Assembly: GCA_947472115.1 (NCBI GenBank)
Contig: CANIZU010000028.1
Location: 1 to 15,102 of the forward strand
DNA length: 15,102 bases
Direction of reading: 5' to 3'
DNA from: Flavobacteriales bacterium
GTDB taxonomy: Bacteria > Bacteroidota > Bacteroidia > NS11-12g > UBA955
Part shown: piece by piece, positions 1 through 6,434 of the stretch
Position numbering within the stretch: position 1 is the stretch's first letter
Layout: every line of letters begins with the position of its first letter
Translations under genes and position numbers: made by a program
The notes under the pieces: model-generated
Database searches by the model: none
The model's input: only the letters and a program-made list of their open reading frames with translations
What the model was told of the DNA's origin: nothing

Positions 1-1005
1 AACGTAATTGATGGCGCAGTTTTAGCGGTAACCGTGGCTAATTCAACTGGCTATTCTAGTCAGTGGAAAAACGCTGCCAATATCTCAAACAAAGGTTTTG
101 AGGCTGATTTGAACATCAATTTGATCAAAAATAAAGATGTCACTTTAAATCTTTATGGTAATTTGGGTATGAACCGCAACATGGTAAATGATATTGGCGG
201 CGCAAATTCAATTTTCTTAGCAGGTTTCACAGGAACTTCTTCTCGCGCGGTGAAAGGTTATGCGATGGGTTCTATGTGGGGTGGAAAGTGGTTGCGTGAT
301 GAAAATGAAAAATTGGTATTAGATGCCAATGGATTTCCTCAAGCAGCGCCACAAGAAGGAGTAATAGGTAACCCCAACCCTACTTACCGTGGTTCTGTAG
401 GATTAAATGGTAATGTAAAACGCGTTGGATTCAACTTATTGGTTGAAACTTGTCAAGGTAACCAAATGTGGGCTGGAACTTCTGCGGTATTGAATAACTT
501 CGGTATCACTCCAGAAACAGCGAATGAATTTACAGTTTCTGCCGCTGAAGCCGCAACAATTAAAGATTACACCGGTGCTACAATCGCCTCTAAAGCAGCC
601 TCTGCTGGAAACGGTTCTGTTGTAACCAATACTGATGGCACCTATACTTGTCGTGGAAACCTTGAAGATTACGGCAATGGAAAAGTTTGGTTGAACCAAT
701 CTTGGTACACTGGCTTAGGTGGTGGTTTTGGATCTGTATCTGAATCATTCATCAAGAATGCGTCCTGGGTTCGTATACGCGAACTTAGCGCTACATATGC
801 CTTACCAGAAGGCTTATGCAGAAGTTTGGGCGTACCAGGTGGGATTTCAATTGGTGTAACTGGCCGTAACTTGGCTTTGTGGACCAAATTCCAAGGTGTT
901 GACCCTGAAACTAACTTAACAGGTGTGTCAAACGGTCGTGGTTTGGATTATTTCAACAACCCAGGTACCAAATCTTACTTGTTTAATATCAAATTCAATC
1001 TTTAA
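1..1005 (+). CDS. SusC/RagA-type TonB-dependent outer-membrane receptor, C-terminal part (5' end outside window)
   Basis: This is the last 334 codons of a TonB-linked outer-membrane beta-barrel that imports glycans, peptides or other large nutrients together with a SusD lipoprotein. The frame is open from the first base of the window, so the apparent GTG start at position 34 is internal. The SusC signature is in the C-terminal barrel: a NKGFEADLN-like strand near residue 35, a W.RIREL.ATY strand near residue 255, GRNLALWTKFQGVDPE near residue 290, and a final strand GTKSYLFNIKFNL ending the protein. Only 11 bp separate its stop from the SusD-type gene, the usual susCD order. The N-terminal plug and any carboxypeptidase-like domain lie upstream and cannot be seen. 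The substrate cannot be inferred, because no glycoside hydrolase, peptidase or regulator is visible here. Confidence 0.95.
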   Translation, partial: NVIDGAVLAVTVANSTGYSSQWKNAANISNKGFEADLNINLIKNKDVTLNLYGNLGMNRNMVNDIGGANSIFLAGFTGTSSRAVKGYAMGSMWGGKWLRDENEKLVLDANGFPQAAPQEGVIGNPNPTYRGSVGLNGNVKRVGFNLLVETCQGNQMWAGTSAVLNNFGITPETANEFTVSAAEAATIKDYTGATIASKAASAGNGSVVTNTDGTYTCRGNLEDYGNGKVWLNQSWYTGLGGGFGSVSESFIKNASWVRIRELSATYALPEGLCRSLGVPGGISIGVTGRNLALWTKFQGVDPETNLTGVSNGRGLDYFNNPGTKSYLFNIKFNL

Positions 1006-1016
1006 TAATTACGATA

Positions 1017-2366
1017 ATGAAAAAAATATCAATCATTTTTTCGGTAGGTGTTACAGCGATGATGGTTATGTCATCTTGTAAGAAAGACATGACCGAAATC
1101 AATAAAACCAACCCAAATCAATTTAGCGACTCAGATCCTACATTGATGATTACCGGTGCTGAATTGGCCAATGTGATCTTAAATGAAGGGGAAGCCGCTC
1201 GATTGGCTGGAATTTTCGCGGGTCACTTCAACGGGTATGACCGTCAGTTCATCTCTTATGCGCAATACAATATGACATCGGGCGATTTCAACACGCCTTG
1301 GGGTAACCTTTACACTGAAGGTATCGCACAATGTCGTTTGATCGAAGCCAAAGCTGCGAAAGCAAACAACCAATCGTTGTTGGGCGTAGCCATGATCAAC
1401 GAAGCGCAGTTATTGCTTGCTGCCTCAGGATTGTGGGGTGATATACCCGACAAAGAAGCTTGTAACGATGCGATTTCAAATCCTAAGTTTGATAAAATGT
1501 CGGATGTAACCAAACATTGTATCGCGATGTTGGATTCAGCTGCAAATTTGACATCTGGAACGGATTACAGCGCTGCTTTTGCTGGTTCATTTGATTGGGC
1601 TGAGGTTGCTAATACACTGAAAGCACGCGCTTACTTGCGTTTGGGCGACTATTCAGGTGCATTGGCCGCGGCCAAAAAGGGTGTTAGCGCTGGCGCTGAT
1701 ATGTTTGCCAATCACAGCACTGAAACTCCTGGTGCTTGGAACTTGTATTACGACTTCTTGGATTGGAACCGCGGTGGTTATATATCTTGCGATGGCGCTC
1801 CCATCGTAGGTATGTTGGATACTGCTTCTAAATCTAGCAAGAACAACCCAAAGACCGACGAAACTGCTCGCTTTGATTATTATTTCTTAGCGGATAACTA
1901 CACGCCACTGGATCCAAACATGTACACTGGAATTTTTGCTCCTACTTCTAACTTTGCGATGGTTTCTTACGTTGAAAACGAATTGATCATGGCTGAATGT
2001 TATTTACGTGCGGGCGACAATGCCAATGCTTTGTTCCACTTGAACAACGTTCGTAAAGAACACGAAGCCAACTATGGTGGATATAAGGACTATGTATTGT
2101 CGGATTTCGGTCCAACTGCAATGGTAAAAGGTCCAACTGAAGCCGCAGCGTTAGGTCGTGAGATCATGGTTGAGAAATATGTTTCATTGTTCGGCCAATT
2201 GGAGCCCTTCTGCGACCTTCGTAGAACTAAGAACGCTATTGGTATCACTCCATATGCGGGAACTAAATTGCCGGGATGTTTCATGGTCCCTCAAGACGAA
2301 ATCAATGCAAACACAAATGCACCTAAGGGTGGTAGTTTGTTTGATGTGTTGGAATTGTTTAAATAA
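1017..2366 (+). CDS. SusD/RagB-family nutrient-binding outer-membrane lipoprotein
   Basis: A 449-residue surface lipoprotein predicted to cap the SusC barrel encoded just upstream and capture its substrate. The N-terminus is a lipoprotein signal peptide (MKK, then a hydrophobic stretch, then MSSC with the lipidated Cys at residue 21), followed by KKDMTEIN, resembling the charged export signal after the Cys in Bacteroidota surface lipoproteins. The helical, TPR-like features are typical of SusD: LYTEGIAQCRLIEAKA, INEAQLLLAASGLWGDIP, an ENELIMAECYLRAGD helix late in the protein, and LREIMVEKYVSLFGQ-like residues (GREIMVEKYVSLFGQ) before the C-terminal PFCDLRRTKN. At 449 residues it is at the short end for SusD. 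It may belong to the SusD-like_2 branch (Pfam PF12771) rather than classic SusD, which I cannot settle by eye. A strong terminator follows after 20 bp. Confidence 0.93.
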   Translation: MKKISIIFSVGVTAMMVMSSCKKDMTEINKTNPNQFSDSDPTLMITGAELANVILNEGEAARLAGIFAGHFNGYDRQFISYAQYNMTSGDFNTPWGNLYTEGIAQCRLIEAKAAKANNQSLLGVAMINEAQLLLAASGLWGDIPDKEACNDAISNPKFDKMSDVTKHCIAMLDSAANLTSGTDYSAAFAGSFDWAEVANTLKARAYLRLGDYSGALAAAKKGVSAGADMFANHSTETPGAWNLYYDFLDWNRGGYISCDGAPIVGMLDTASKSSKNNPKTDETARFDYYFLADNYTPLDPNMYTGIFAPTSNFAMVSYVENELIMAECYLRAGDNANALFHLNNVRKEHEANYGGYKDYVLSDFGPTAMVKGPTEAAALGREIMVEKYVSLFGQLEPFCDLRRTKNAIGITPYAGTKLPGCFMVPQDEINANTNAPKGGSLFDVLELFK

Positions 2367-2386
2367 GATTACTTAATCAATACATT

Positions 2387-2426
2387 AACCGCCCCCGGCA
2401 ACTTCGTTGCCGGGGGCGGTTTGTTT
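2387..2426 (+). terminator. Strong intrinsic terminator of the susCD-type operon
   Basis: Perfect inverted repeat with 16-bp arms (2387-2402 and 2406-2421) around a 3-nt loop TTC. The arms contain a run of C matched by a run of G, making the stem far more GC-rich than its surroundings. A short T-rich tract (TTGTTT) follows on the plus strand. It begins 20 bp after the SusD stop codon, so it most likely ends the susCD-type transcript. Confidence 0.88.
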
Positions 2427-2440
2427 AATACAGGCACCTA

Positions 2441-2464
2441 ATGTTGGCACATATGTTGACACAT
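2441..2464. repeat. Two-copy 12-bp tandem repeat
   Basis: Two adjacent copies of ATGTTGRCACAT (2441-2452 and 2453-2464) differ at one base. They lie between the two hairpin terminators. No function is evident; it may be a chance duplication. Confidence 0.5.
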
Positions 2465-2467
2465 AAC

Positions 2468-2498
2468 AAAAACAGCCAGATTTTATCTGGCTGTTTTT
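2468..2498. terminator. Probably bidirectional intrinsic terminator downstream of tRNA-Lys
   Basis: Perfect 13-bp inverted repeat (2468-2480 and 2486-2498) with a 5-nt loop TTTTA. The arms start with five A and end with five T, so a U tract follows the GC-containing core of the stem on either strand. On the minus strand it sits 23 bp after the tRNA-Lys 3' end and would end that transcript. On the plus strand it would back up the susCD terminator. Confidence 0.82.
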
Positions 2499-2521
2499 CA
2501 ATTACTTGCAGTAATTTTTTG

Positions 2522-2594
2522 TGATCCCGCTGGGACTCGAACCCAGGACCCATACATTAAAAGTGTATTGCTCTACCAACTGAGCTACAAGATC
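2522..2594 (-). tRNA. tRNA-Lys (anticodon TTT)
   Basis: The reverse complement folds into a full cloverleaf of 73 nt. The 7-bp acceptor stem is GATCTTG with CGGGATC (including two G-T pairs) and the discriminator base is A. The D arm is GCTC...GAGC. The anticodon stem is ATACA/TGTAT with loop CTTTTAA, giving anticodon TTT (Lys, reads AAA/AAG). The variable loop is GGGTC and the T arm is CTGGG-TTCGAGT-CCCAG. The 3' CCA is not encoded (CAA follows), so it must be added after transcription. It lies 67 bp downstream of the acetyltransferase gene on the same strand and could be the last element of that transcript or have its own promoter; I see no clear promoter in the gap. Confidence 0.97.
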
Positions 2595-2661
2595 GTTTCC
2601 TTTCCCAAGTGTTAAAGGAGGTGCAAAAATACCATTATTCCCCCTAAAATCAAATTATTCC

Positions 2662-3768
2662 TTAAATTTCTTTCCTATATGTGTGATGAACCTTCGTCTT
2701 TACTGCCCCCAACGATTCCAACATGCTGATCATCTTAGGATTAAAATCCCCCACCCACGCAAGCTCCATCGTTTCCATTCTCTTTTTAATCGCATTGCCT
2801 TGGTGAAACTTAATGATCAATCCCGTCTCAACTCCCAAGTTATGATGACTTGGTACGATTCCGAATACAATTCCCTTGGCTTTATTGATTTTACCGCGAT
2901 TCAACATAAACTGAATCTTTTGCCACCAACCCATCGAACCTTTGAAATCCTTAAATACTTGGTTGATTTCTAAAATTGCGACAAAAAACCCAATCGGCTT
3001 ATCGTTATCGTAAGCGAAAATCGCAAACTCCTCTGGCATCGCGGGCTTGATTTCTTTCAATCGCTTGTGAAGTTCCTCATACTGCAATGGCTCAAAATCG
3101 TCGTGAAAGGCCCAGGCCTGATTGTAAATGCTCACAAAATCAGCGGCAAACTTGTCCAATTGAGCATATCGAAAAAATTCAAACCTATAGCCAGGCTTGC
3201 TCATCACCCTTTCCGCAATCTTAGAAAATCGCTCATAATTGAATTCCTTTTCTACAATGTCGTACGTGTTCTGCTCGATTTCCAGCTGATATCCGCGCGA
3301 TGTAAACCATTGCTGGTAATATTTGGGATGATAATTTTCTCGATACGATGGCGGAGTTGTCGCTGAAATCAACAAACCCCAATAACTATCTCGGTCGCCA
3401 AAATTGATCGGCGCATCGATGCTTAAACATGATTCGGCGGTAAGCCAGGCCTCAGCGACATCAAACAGAGCGTTAGCGACCTGCGAATTGTCGATAGACT
3501 CAAAGAAACCAATCCCACCCCTTTTGCCAGATTTGGGCTTAATCGTATAGAATGCAGCGACGCGGCCGGCCGTTCGGCCGGCCGCGTCCAACGCTATCCA
3601 ACGGCGCGCAGCGCCGTTTTGAAACGACTTGTTCTTGTTCACATCAAACACCGCTTCCACATCCGACTTGATCGGATAAATAAAGCCACCGTCACCCGCA
3701 TAAACCACATCCAACACACCATGAAAATCCTGAATGTCCTTTGCCGTGAATACCTCCCTAATTGTCAT
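2662..3768 (-). CDS. GNAT-like N-acetyltransferase family protein of unknown substrate
   Basis: A 368-residue cytoplasmic-looking protein with no signal peptide or membrane segment. It resembles the large, uncharacterised GNAT-related family often annotated simply as N-acetyltransferase (E. coli YghO-like). Recognisable family features are VYAGDGGFIYP near residue 23, an AGRVAAFY strand near residue 67, GFFESIDN near residue 88, the block DAPINFGDRDSYWGLL near residue 119 with the following PPSYRENYHPKYYQQWF, and a second acetyltransferase-like half (PIGFFVAILEIN, near residue 256). The acetyl-CoA P-loop is not obvious, so catalytic activity is an inference. The ATG start is 2 bp beyond the stop of the cytochrome/PHM-like gene, so the two are almost certainly co-transcribed, although nothing in the protein itself points to an envelope redox role. 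Two GC-rich hairpins lie inside the coding sequence (residues 51-57 and 61-70). Confidence 0.72.
   Translation of the reverse strand: MTIREVFTAKDIQDFHGVLDVVYAGDGGFIYPIKSDVEAVFDVNKNKSFQNGAARRWIALDAAGRTAGRVAAFYTIKPKSGKRGGIGFFESIDNSQVANALFDVAEAWLTAESCLSIDAPINFGDRDSYWGLLISATTPPSYRENYHPKYYQQWFTSRGYQLEIEQNTYDIVEKEFNYERFSKIAERVMSKPGYRFEFFRYAQLDKFAADFVSIYNQAWAFHDDFEPLQYEELHKRLKEIKPAMPEEFAIFAYDNDKPIGFFVAILEINQVFKDFKGSMGWWQKIQFMLNRGKINKAKGIVFGIVPSHHNLGVETGLIIKFHQGNAIKKRMETMELAWVGDFNPKMISMLESLGAVKTKVHHTYRKEI
3559..3588. repeat. GC-rich near-perfect palindrome inside the acetyltransferase gene
   Basis: Perfect inverted repeat with 14-bp arms (3559-3572 and 3575-3588) and a 2-nt spacer TT, made almost entirely of G and C in an otherwise AT-leaning region. 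It contains two copies of GGCCGGCC (3564-3571 and 3576-3583). In the gene it encodes residues 61-70 (DAAGRTAGRV), which fits the family's conserved strand, so it is not an obvious insertion. It could form a very stable mRNA hairpin or a DNA cruciform. Confidence 0.85.
3600..3618. repeat. Second GC-rich inverted repeat next to the palindrome
   Basis: Perfect 8-bp arms (3600-3607 and 3611-3618) with a 3-nt spacer GCA, just 11 bp from the larger palindrome. It encodes acetyltransferase residues 51-57 (NGAARRW). Together the two repeats form a double-hairpin block. Confidence 0.75.
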
Positions 3769-3770
3769 AA

Positions 3771-5150
3771 TTATTTCTTCTCCAATGATACGAATTCGTC
3801 GCCCTTTTTGTACAACGTATACGTAATAATAAACTGAAACATCTCATCCGATGCCCTCATACTCGCACCACCACTATCCCATCGCTCCGAAACCGCCTTC
3901 GGCGGTCGATTCGGATTCCATGGATTATTCGATGTATTATCGAACTCCGCAACCGCCACAATCTCCGACCCCGCGGGAATCCTCAACATCGTTTTGTAAG
4001 TATAAAAATACTGCCAGTTAAAATTCCATCGCAAAATACGAATCAATGGAATTGTATCGCCGTTGGGTTTTACAGCAAATGCCAAAAACGACTTGCCCAA
4101 CATGTGCAAATGCGGATTAATCGTCAGCACCGAAATATCCTCTGGAATCGTAAAGCGCGTGGTGTGCTTGGTAACCTTATTCGCCGGAACCACCAATGGC
4201 GGGACAATCTTGCTGACACCGTTGGTGCCCAACATCAACTCCGACAAAACACGACTCGGCGCTATGTCGGTAAAAAACACATTCAACACAGAACGATCCA
4301 CCACCGTTTTATCGGCCGGACCATAATGCACATCATTCATTACCGCCGCAAAATCCTTTGTCACCTCAAAAGCCCCAATCCCATTGGGATACTCAATGCC
4401 CTGAACCCCCGGCAAATAGTTAAACGCAGAGTGGATCCTCGTCGGCAAACTCCCGTCATCGGCTTGCATCTCTAACAACGACCCTAAATCCGAATTCATC
4501 TCCGAACGAGCCTCCATCTTCCTTCTAGGCCTACGCGGCATACGCTTGCTACCCTCTTTATACAATAACAAATGGCCGTTCGCATGATGCACCAAACCCG
4601 GCTCAGTAGGTACAAATTCCAATGCCGAAATAAACCGCTTCTTCGGAAGCGACACATTGGATAAACTTATGAAAAAGCGATCCAAATCACCTTCATGCAT
4701 CATTACGGAATCAAAGGGAATAACTAAATCAGGCTTTCTAATGTTACTTCTCTCAATCGCATTTGGGCGATATACATATTTCTGATCACCCTCAACCGCC
4801 CCCTGTTTCACCCATTTCTGGATGATGGCAATTTCGCGGTCCGACAAGACCTTCTCTCCCACAAAATGACTATACGTTGGGTCGGCCGGCCATGGTGGCA
4901 TGATCCTTTTTTGGGTAACCTTAGCGATGGTCTTTGCACGCTTCTTTACGGCGGCATAAGAAGCCAAACTAAACGGCGCTGCCCCTTGTTCGCGATGGCA
5001 GGGCAAGCAATTCTTCTGTAATATTGGTGCAATGTCGTTGGCAAAGGTGGCCCGATCAGGCAAATCATCAACAGCCACACCCGTACCGCAACTATTAGTT
5101 CCAATAACAATCAATAAAATAATGATATATAAATATTTACATTTCACCAT
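3771..5150 (-). CDS. Cytochrome c / copper type II monooxygenase (PHM)-like lipoprotein
   Basis: A 459-residue envelope protein. A hydrophobic signal ending GTNSC puts the probable lipidated Cys at residue 21. Next comes a small cytochrome-c-like domain with one heme site CLPCH (Cys48, Cys51, His52) and a likely distal Met84 in RIMPPWPADP; the stretch ILQKNCLPCHREQGAAPFSL is typical of this class. The rest resembles the two-domain copper type II, ascorbate-dependent monooxygenase fold: paired histidines in GLVHHANGH (188, 189, 193), a VHYGP strand, and the C-terminal copper site NPHLHMLGKSF (His347, His349) with candidate ligand Met437 in SDEMFQF. Such combinations occur in planctomycete and acidobacterial proteins, often fused to a redoxin domain. 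Here the redoxin is the adjacent upstream gene (2-bp gap). The substrate is unknown, and whether it is a true monooxygenase or only a copper/heme electron-transfer protein cannot be decided from sequence. Confidence 0.82.
   Translation of the reverse strand: MVKCKYLYIIILLIVIGTNSCGTGVAVDDLPDRATFANDIAPILQKNCLPCHREQGAAPFSLASYAAVKKRAKTIAKVTQKRIMPPWPADPTYSHFVGEKVLSDREIAIIQKWVKQGAVEGDQKYVYRPNAIERSNIRKPDLVIPFDSVMMHEGDLDRFFISLSNVSLPKKRFISALEFVPTEPGLVHHANGHLLLYKEGSKRMPRRPRRKMEARSEMNSDLGSLLEMQADDGSLPTRIHSAFNYLPGVQGIEYPNGIGAFEVTKDFAAVMNDVHYGPADKTVVDRSVLNVFFTDIAPSRVLSELMLGTNGVSKIVPPLVVPANKVTKHTTRFTIPEDISVLTINPHLHMLGKSFLAFAVKPNGDTIPLIRILRWNFNWQYFYTYKTMLRIPAGSEIVAVAEFDNTSNNPWNPNRPPKAVSERWDSGGASMRASDEMFQFIITYTLYKKGDEFVSLEKK
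3892..3906. repeat. Short GC-rich inverted repeat in the cytochrome/PHM-like gene
   Basis: Perfect 6-bp arms ACCGCC / GGCGGT around the loop TTC, near the 3' end of the coding sequence. The TTC loop matches that of the susCD terminator, but no T tract follows, so it is probably only local mRNA structure. Confidence 0.45.
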
Positions 5151-5152
5151 AT

Positions 5153-5803
5153 TTATTCATTTTTAGAATCAAATGGGCCAACAAAACAACCAATGGGCTC
5201 GTTGGTTACCACCGTATTTGGCTTTTCAAGTATAAGATTGGCAAGGACATCAAACAAATAATTCTTCGTTGCCAGCTTAGACACAATTCCCAAACTCACC
5301 GCCCGATCATCAATTTTACCACTGTAAATCTTAGACTGTGTTAGACAATTCATTACCACCGCTTGGGGATAAACTTTGATTCCAAAACGACCGCAAATCA
5401 CACCCAGATTGTCGTGAAAAAGCAAATCCTCCATTCCCGAAATCGACCTACTTCCAACACCAGGATCGAGTAAACAAAACTGAATTGTATCGCCAAATTG
5501 CTTTACCAGATTTTGTATTGTTTTGATGTATGACTTGGCTATCGGACATTCATTGGAATAAGAAATCACGCACAAGTATTTTTTCGATTCAAACTTCGAC
5601 CTAAATTCATCGCAAATAAGCAATGAATCCTCATTCGGACTATAACATTCATTAGAGGCATGAATAGAACCCTCAGCTGAATTCACCCTTAATGAACTAT
5701 TTTCCTGGGCAGATCCACTCCGCTTCTTCGAATCAGAACAACCGAAAACCACCAAAAATAAACACAGAAAAACGAATGGAATCCTTTTTAATAATAGCTT
5801 CAT
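5153..5803 (-). CDS. Redoxin/thioredoxin-fold lipoprotein, single-Cys CP motif
   Basis: I choose the ATG at 5803 (216 residues) over an upstream TTG at 5827. It gives a clean lipoprotein signal MKLLLKR-hydrophobic-VFGC with lipidated Cys22, and avoids placing the start inside the neighbour's stop region. Residues about 65-195 look like a thioredoxin-fold redoxin: a VISYSNECPIAKSYI motif with Cys86-Pro87, QFCLLDPG, and a cis-Pro-like VYPQAVVMN strand. The CxxC position holds Ser-x-x-Cys, so this is not a classical disulfide reductase. The protein ends with EPIGCFVGPF (Cys206); a similar late GC motif is a feature I associate with redoxins fused to, or next to, cytochrome c/copper-monooxygenase domains. 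The gene sits 20 bp after the methyltransferase stop and 2 bp before the cytochrome/PHM-like gene. Likely role: electron or thiol partner of that protein in the cell envelope. Confidence 0.75.
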   Translation of the reverse strand: MKLLLKRIPFVFLCLFLVVFGCSDSKKRSGSAQENSSLRVNSAEGSIHASNECYSPNEDSLLICDEFRSKFESKKYLCVISYSNECPIAKSYIKTIQNLVKQFGDTIQFCLLDPGVGSRSISGMEDLLFHDNLGVICGRFGIKVYPQAVVMNCLTQSKIYSGKIDDRAVSLGIVSKLATKNYLFDVLANLILEKPNTVVTNEPIGCFVGPFDSKNE

Positions 5804-5823
5804 CTGTTTTTTGTGATTAATTA

Positions 5824-6348
5824 TCAAACCCTTGTCCTAGCATACTCCCAAAGCACCATGCCGCAAGATACCGCGATATTGAACGAATGCTTGGTCCCCA
5901 ATTGCGGGATTTCGATTACACCATCGCAAAGCGATATGACTTCTGCGTCGACTCCATCAATTTCATTCCCAAAAACAAAGGCCACCGCCTGATTGGGGAA
6001 TACCATATTCTGAAGAAACACAGAGTTTGAAGTCTGCTCGATGGCATAGACCACAAACCCTTGCAACTTAAGGCCCTTCACTGCATCGATGGTATGATCT
6101 TGGTAACGCCAACTCACAGAATTCTCAGCGCCGATAGCGGTTTTGGTGATTTCGCGATGAGGGGGCGTAGCTGTAATACCGCAAAGTATCATTTGCTGAC
6201 ACAAGAATGCATCGCTACTGCGCATCATAGAACCCACGTTATTCATGCTCCTAACATTGTCTAAAACCACCACAAATGGCCATTTCTCTACCGTTTTGAA
6301 TTCCGAAACGCTCAATCGTTGGAGATCGGCACCCACCAATTTTTTCAC
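5824..6348 (-). CDS. TrmH/SpoU-family RNA 2'-O-methyltransferase
   Basis: A SPOUT-class, SAM-dependent methyltransferase acting on tRNA or rRNA ribose. The three SpoU motifs are present: motif 1 VVLDNVRSMNNVGSMMRS (with the conserved NNVGS), motif 2 AFVFGNEIDGV, and motif 3 IPQLGTKHSFNIAVSCGMVLWE. At about 174 residues it is a minimal catalytic domain without an N-terminal RNA-binding extension, as in many Bacteroidota homologues. The frame is open up to a TTG at 6372, but I prefer the GTG at 6348. It gives the expected MKKL..DLQRLS N-terminus, and a TAnnTTTG promoter box (6354-6361) lies inside the longer reading. The RNA target cannot be assigned, so no gene symbol is given. It is the first gene of the minus-strand run and divergent from mutS. 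Confidence 0.9.
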   Translation of the reverse strand: MKKLVGADLQRLSVSEFKTVEKWPFVVVLDNVRSMNNVGSMMRSSDAFLCQQMILCGITATPPHREITKTAIGAENSVSWRYQDHTIDAVKGLKLQGFVVYAIEQTSNSVFLQNMVFPNQAVAFVFGNEIDGVDAEVISLCDGVIEIPQLGTKHSFNIAVSCGMVLWEYARTRV

Positions 6349-6434
6349 AAATACAAAGATACTTGTTTTCAATGGGGAAAAAGGGGGCGTAAATGTGGAA
6401 ATCGGGCTGAGAATTGGCTGTAAATTTGGGGTTT
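6349..6434. promoter_or_regulatory. Divergent promoter region between the TrmH-family gene and mutS
   Basis: This 86-bp spacer between two start codons holds a Bacteroidota-type -7 box (TAnnTTTG) facing each way. On the minus strand TATCTTTG (6354-6361) ends 5 nt before the GTG start. On the plus strand TAAATTTG (6421-6428) ends 6 nt before the mutS ATG. No convincing -33 TTTG/TTG element at the usual spacing is visible for either. The geometry predicts leaderless or nearly leaderless transcripts. Confidence 0.6.

Noticed and set aside
2387..2498. Hairpin cluster as an attachment site or mobile-element end next to tRNA-Lys
   Set aside because: The hairpins are well explained as terminators. 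No integrase is present, and no repeat of the tRNA 3' end was seen in the window.
4063..4475. Overlapping 87- and 123-codon plus-strand frames
   Set aside because: Both are antisense to the cytochrome/PHM-like gene, whose copper-site motifs make it the real gene; the Arg/His-rich translations look like shadow frames.
5804..5827. TTG start extending the redoxin lipoprotein by eight residues
   Set aside because: It would overlap the methyltransferase stop and add polar residues ahead of an already complete lipoprotein signal peptide.
6414..6434. TTG start giving MutS seven extra residues
   Set aside because: The extra codons contain the TAAATTTG promoter box, and the family N-terminus fits the ATG at 6435.
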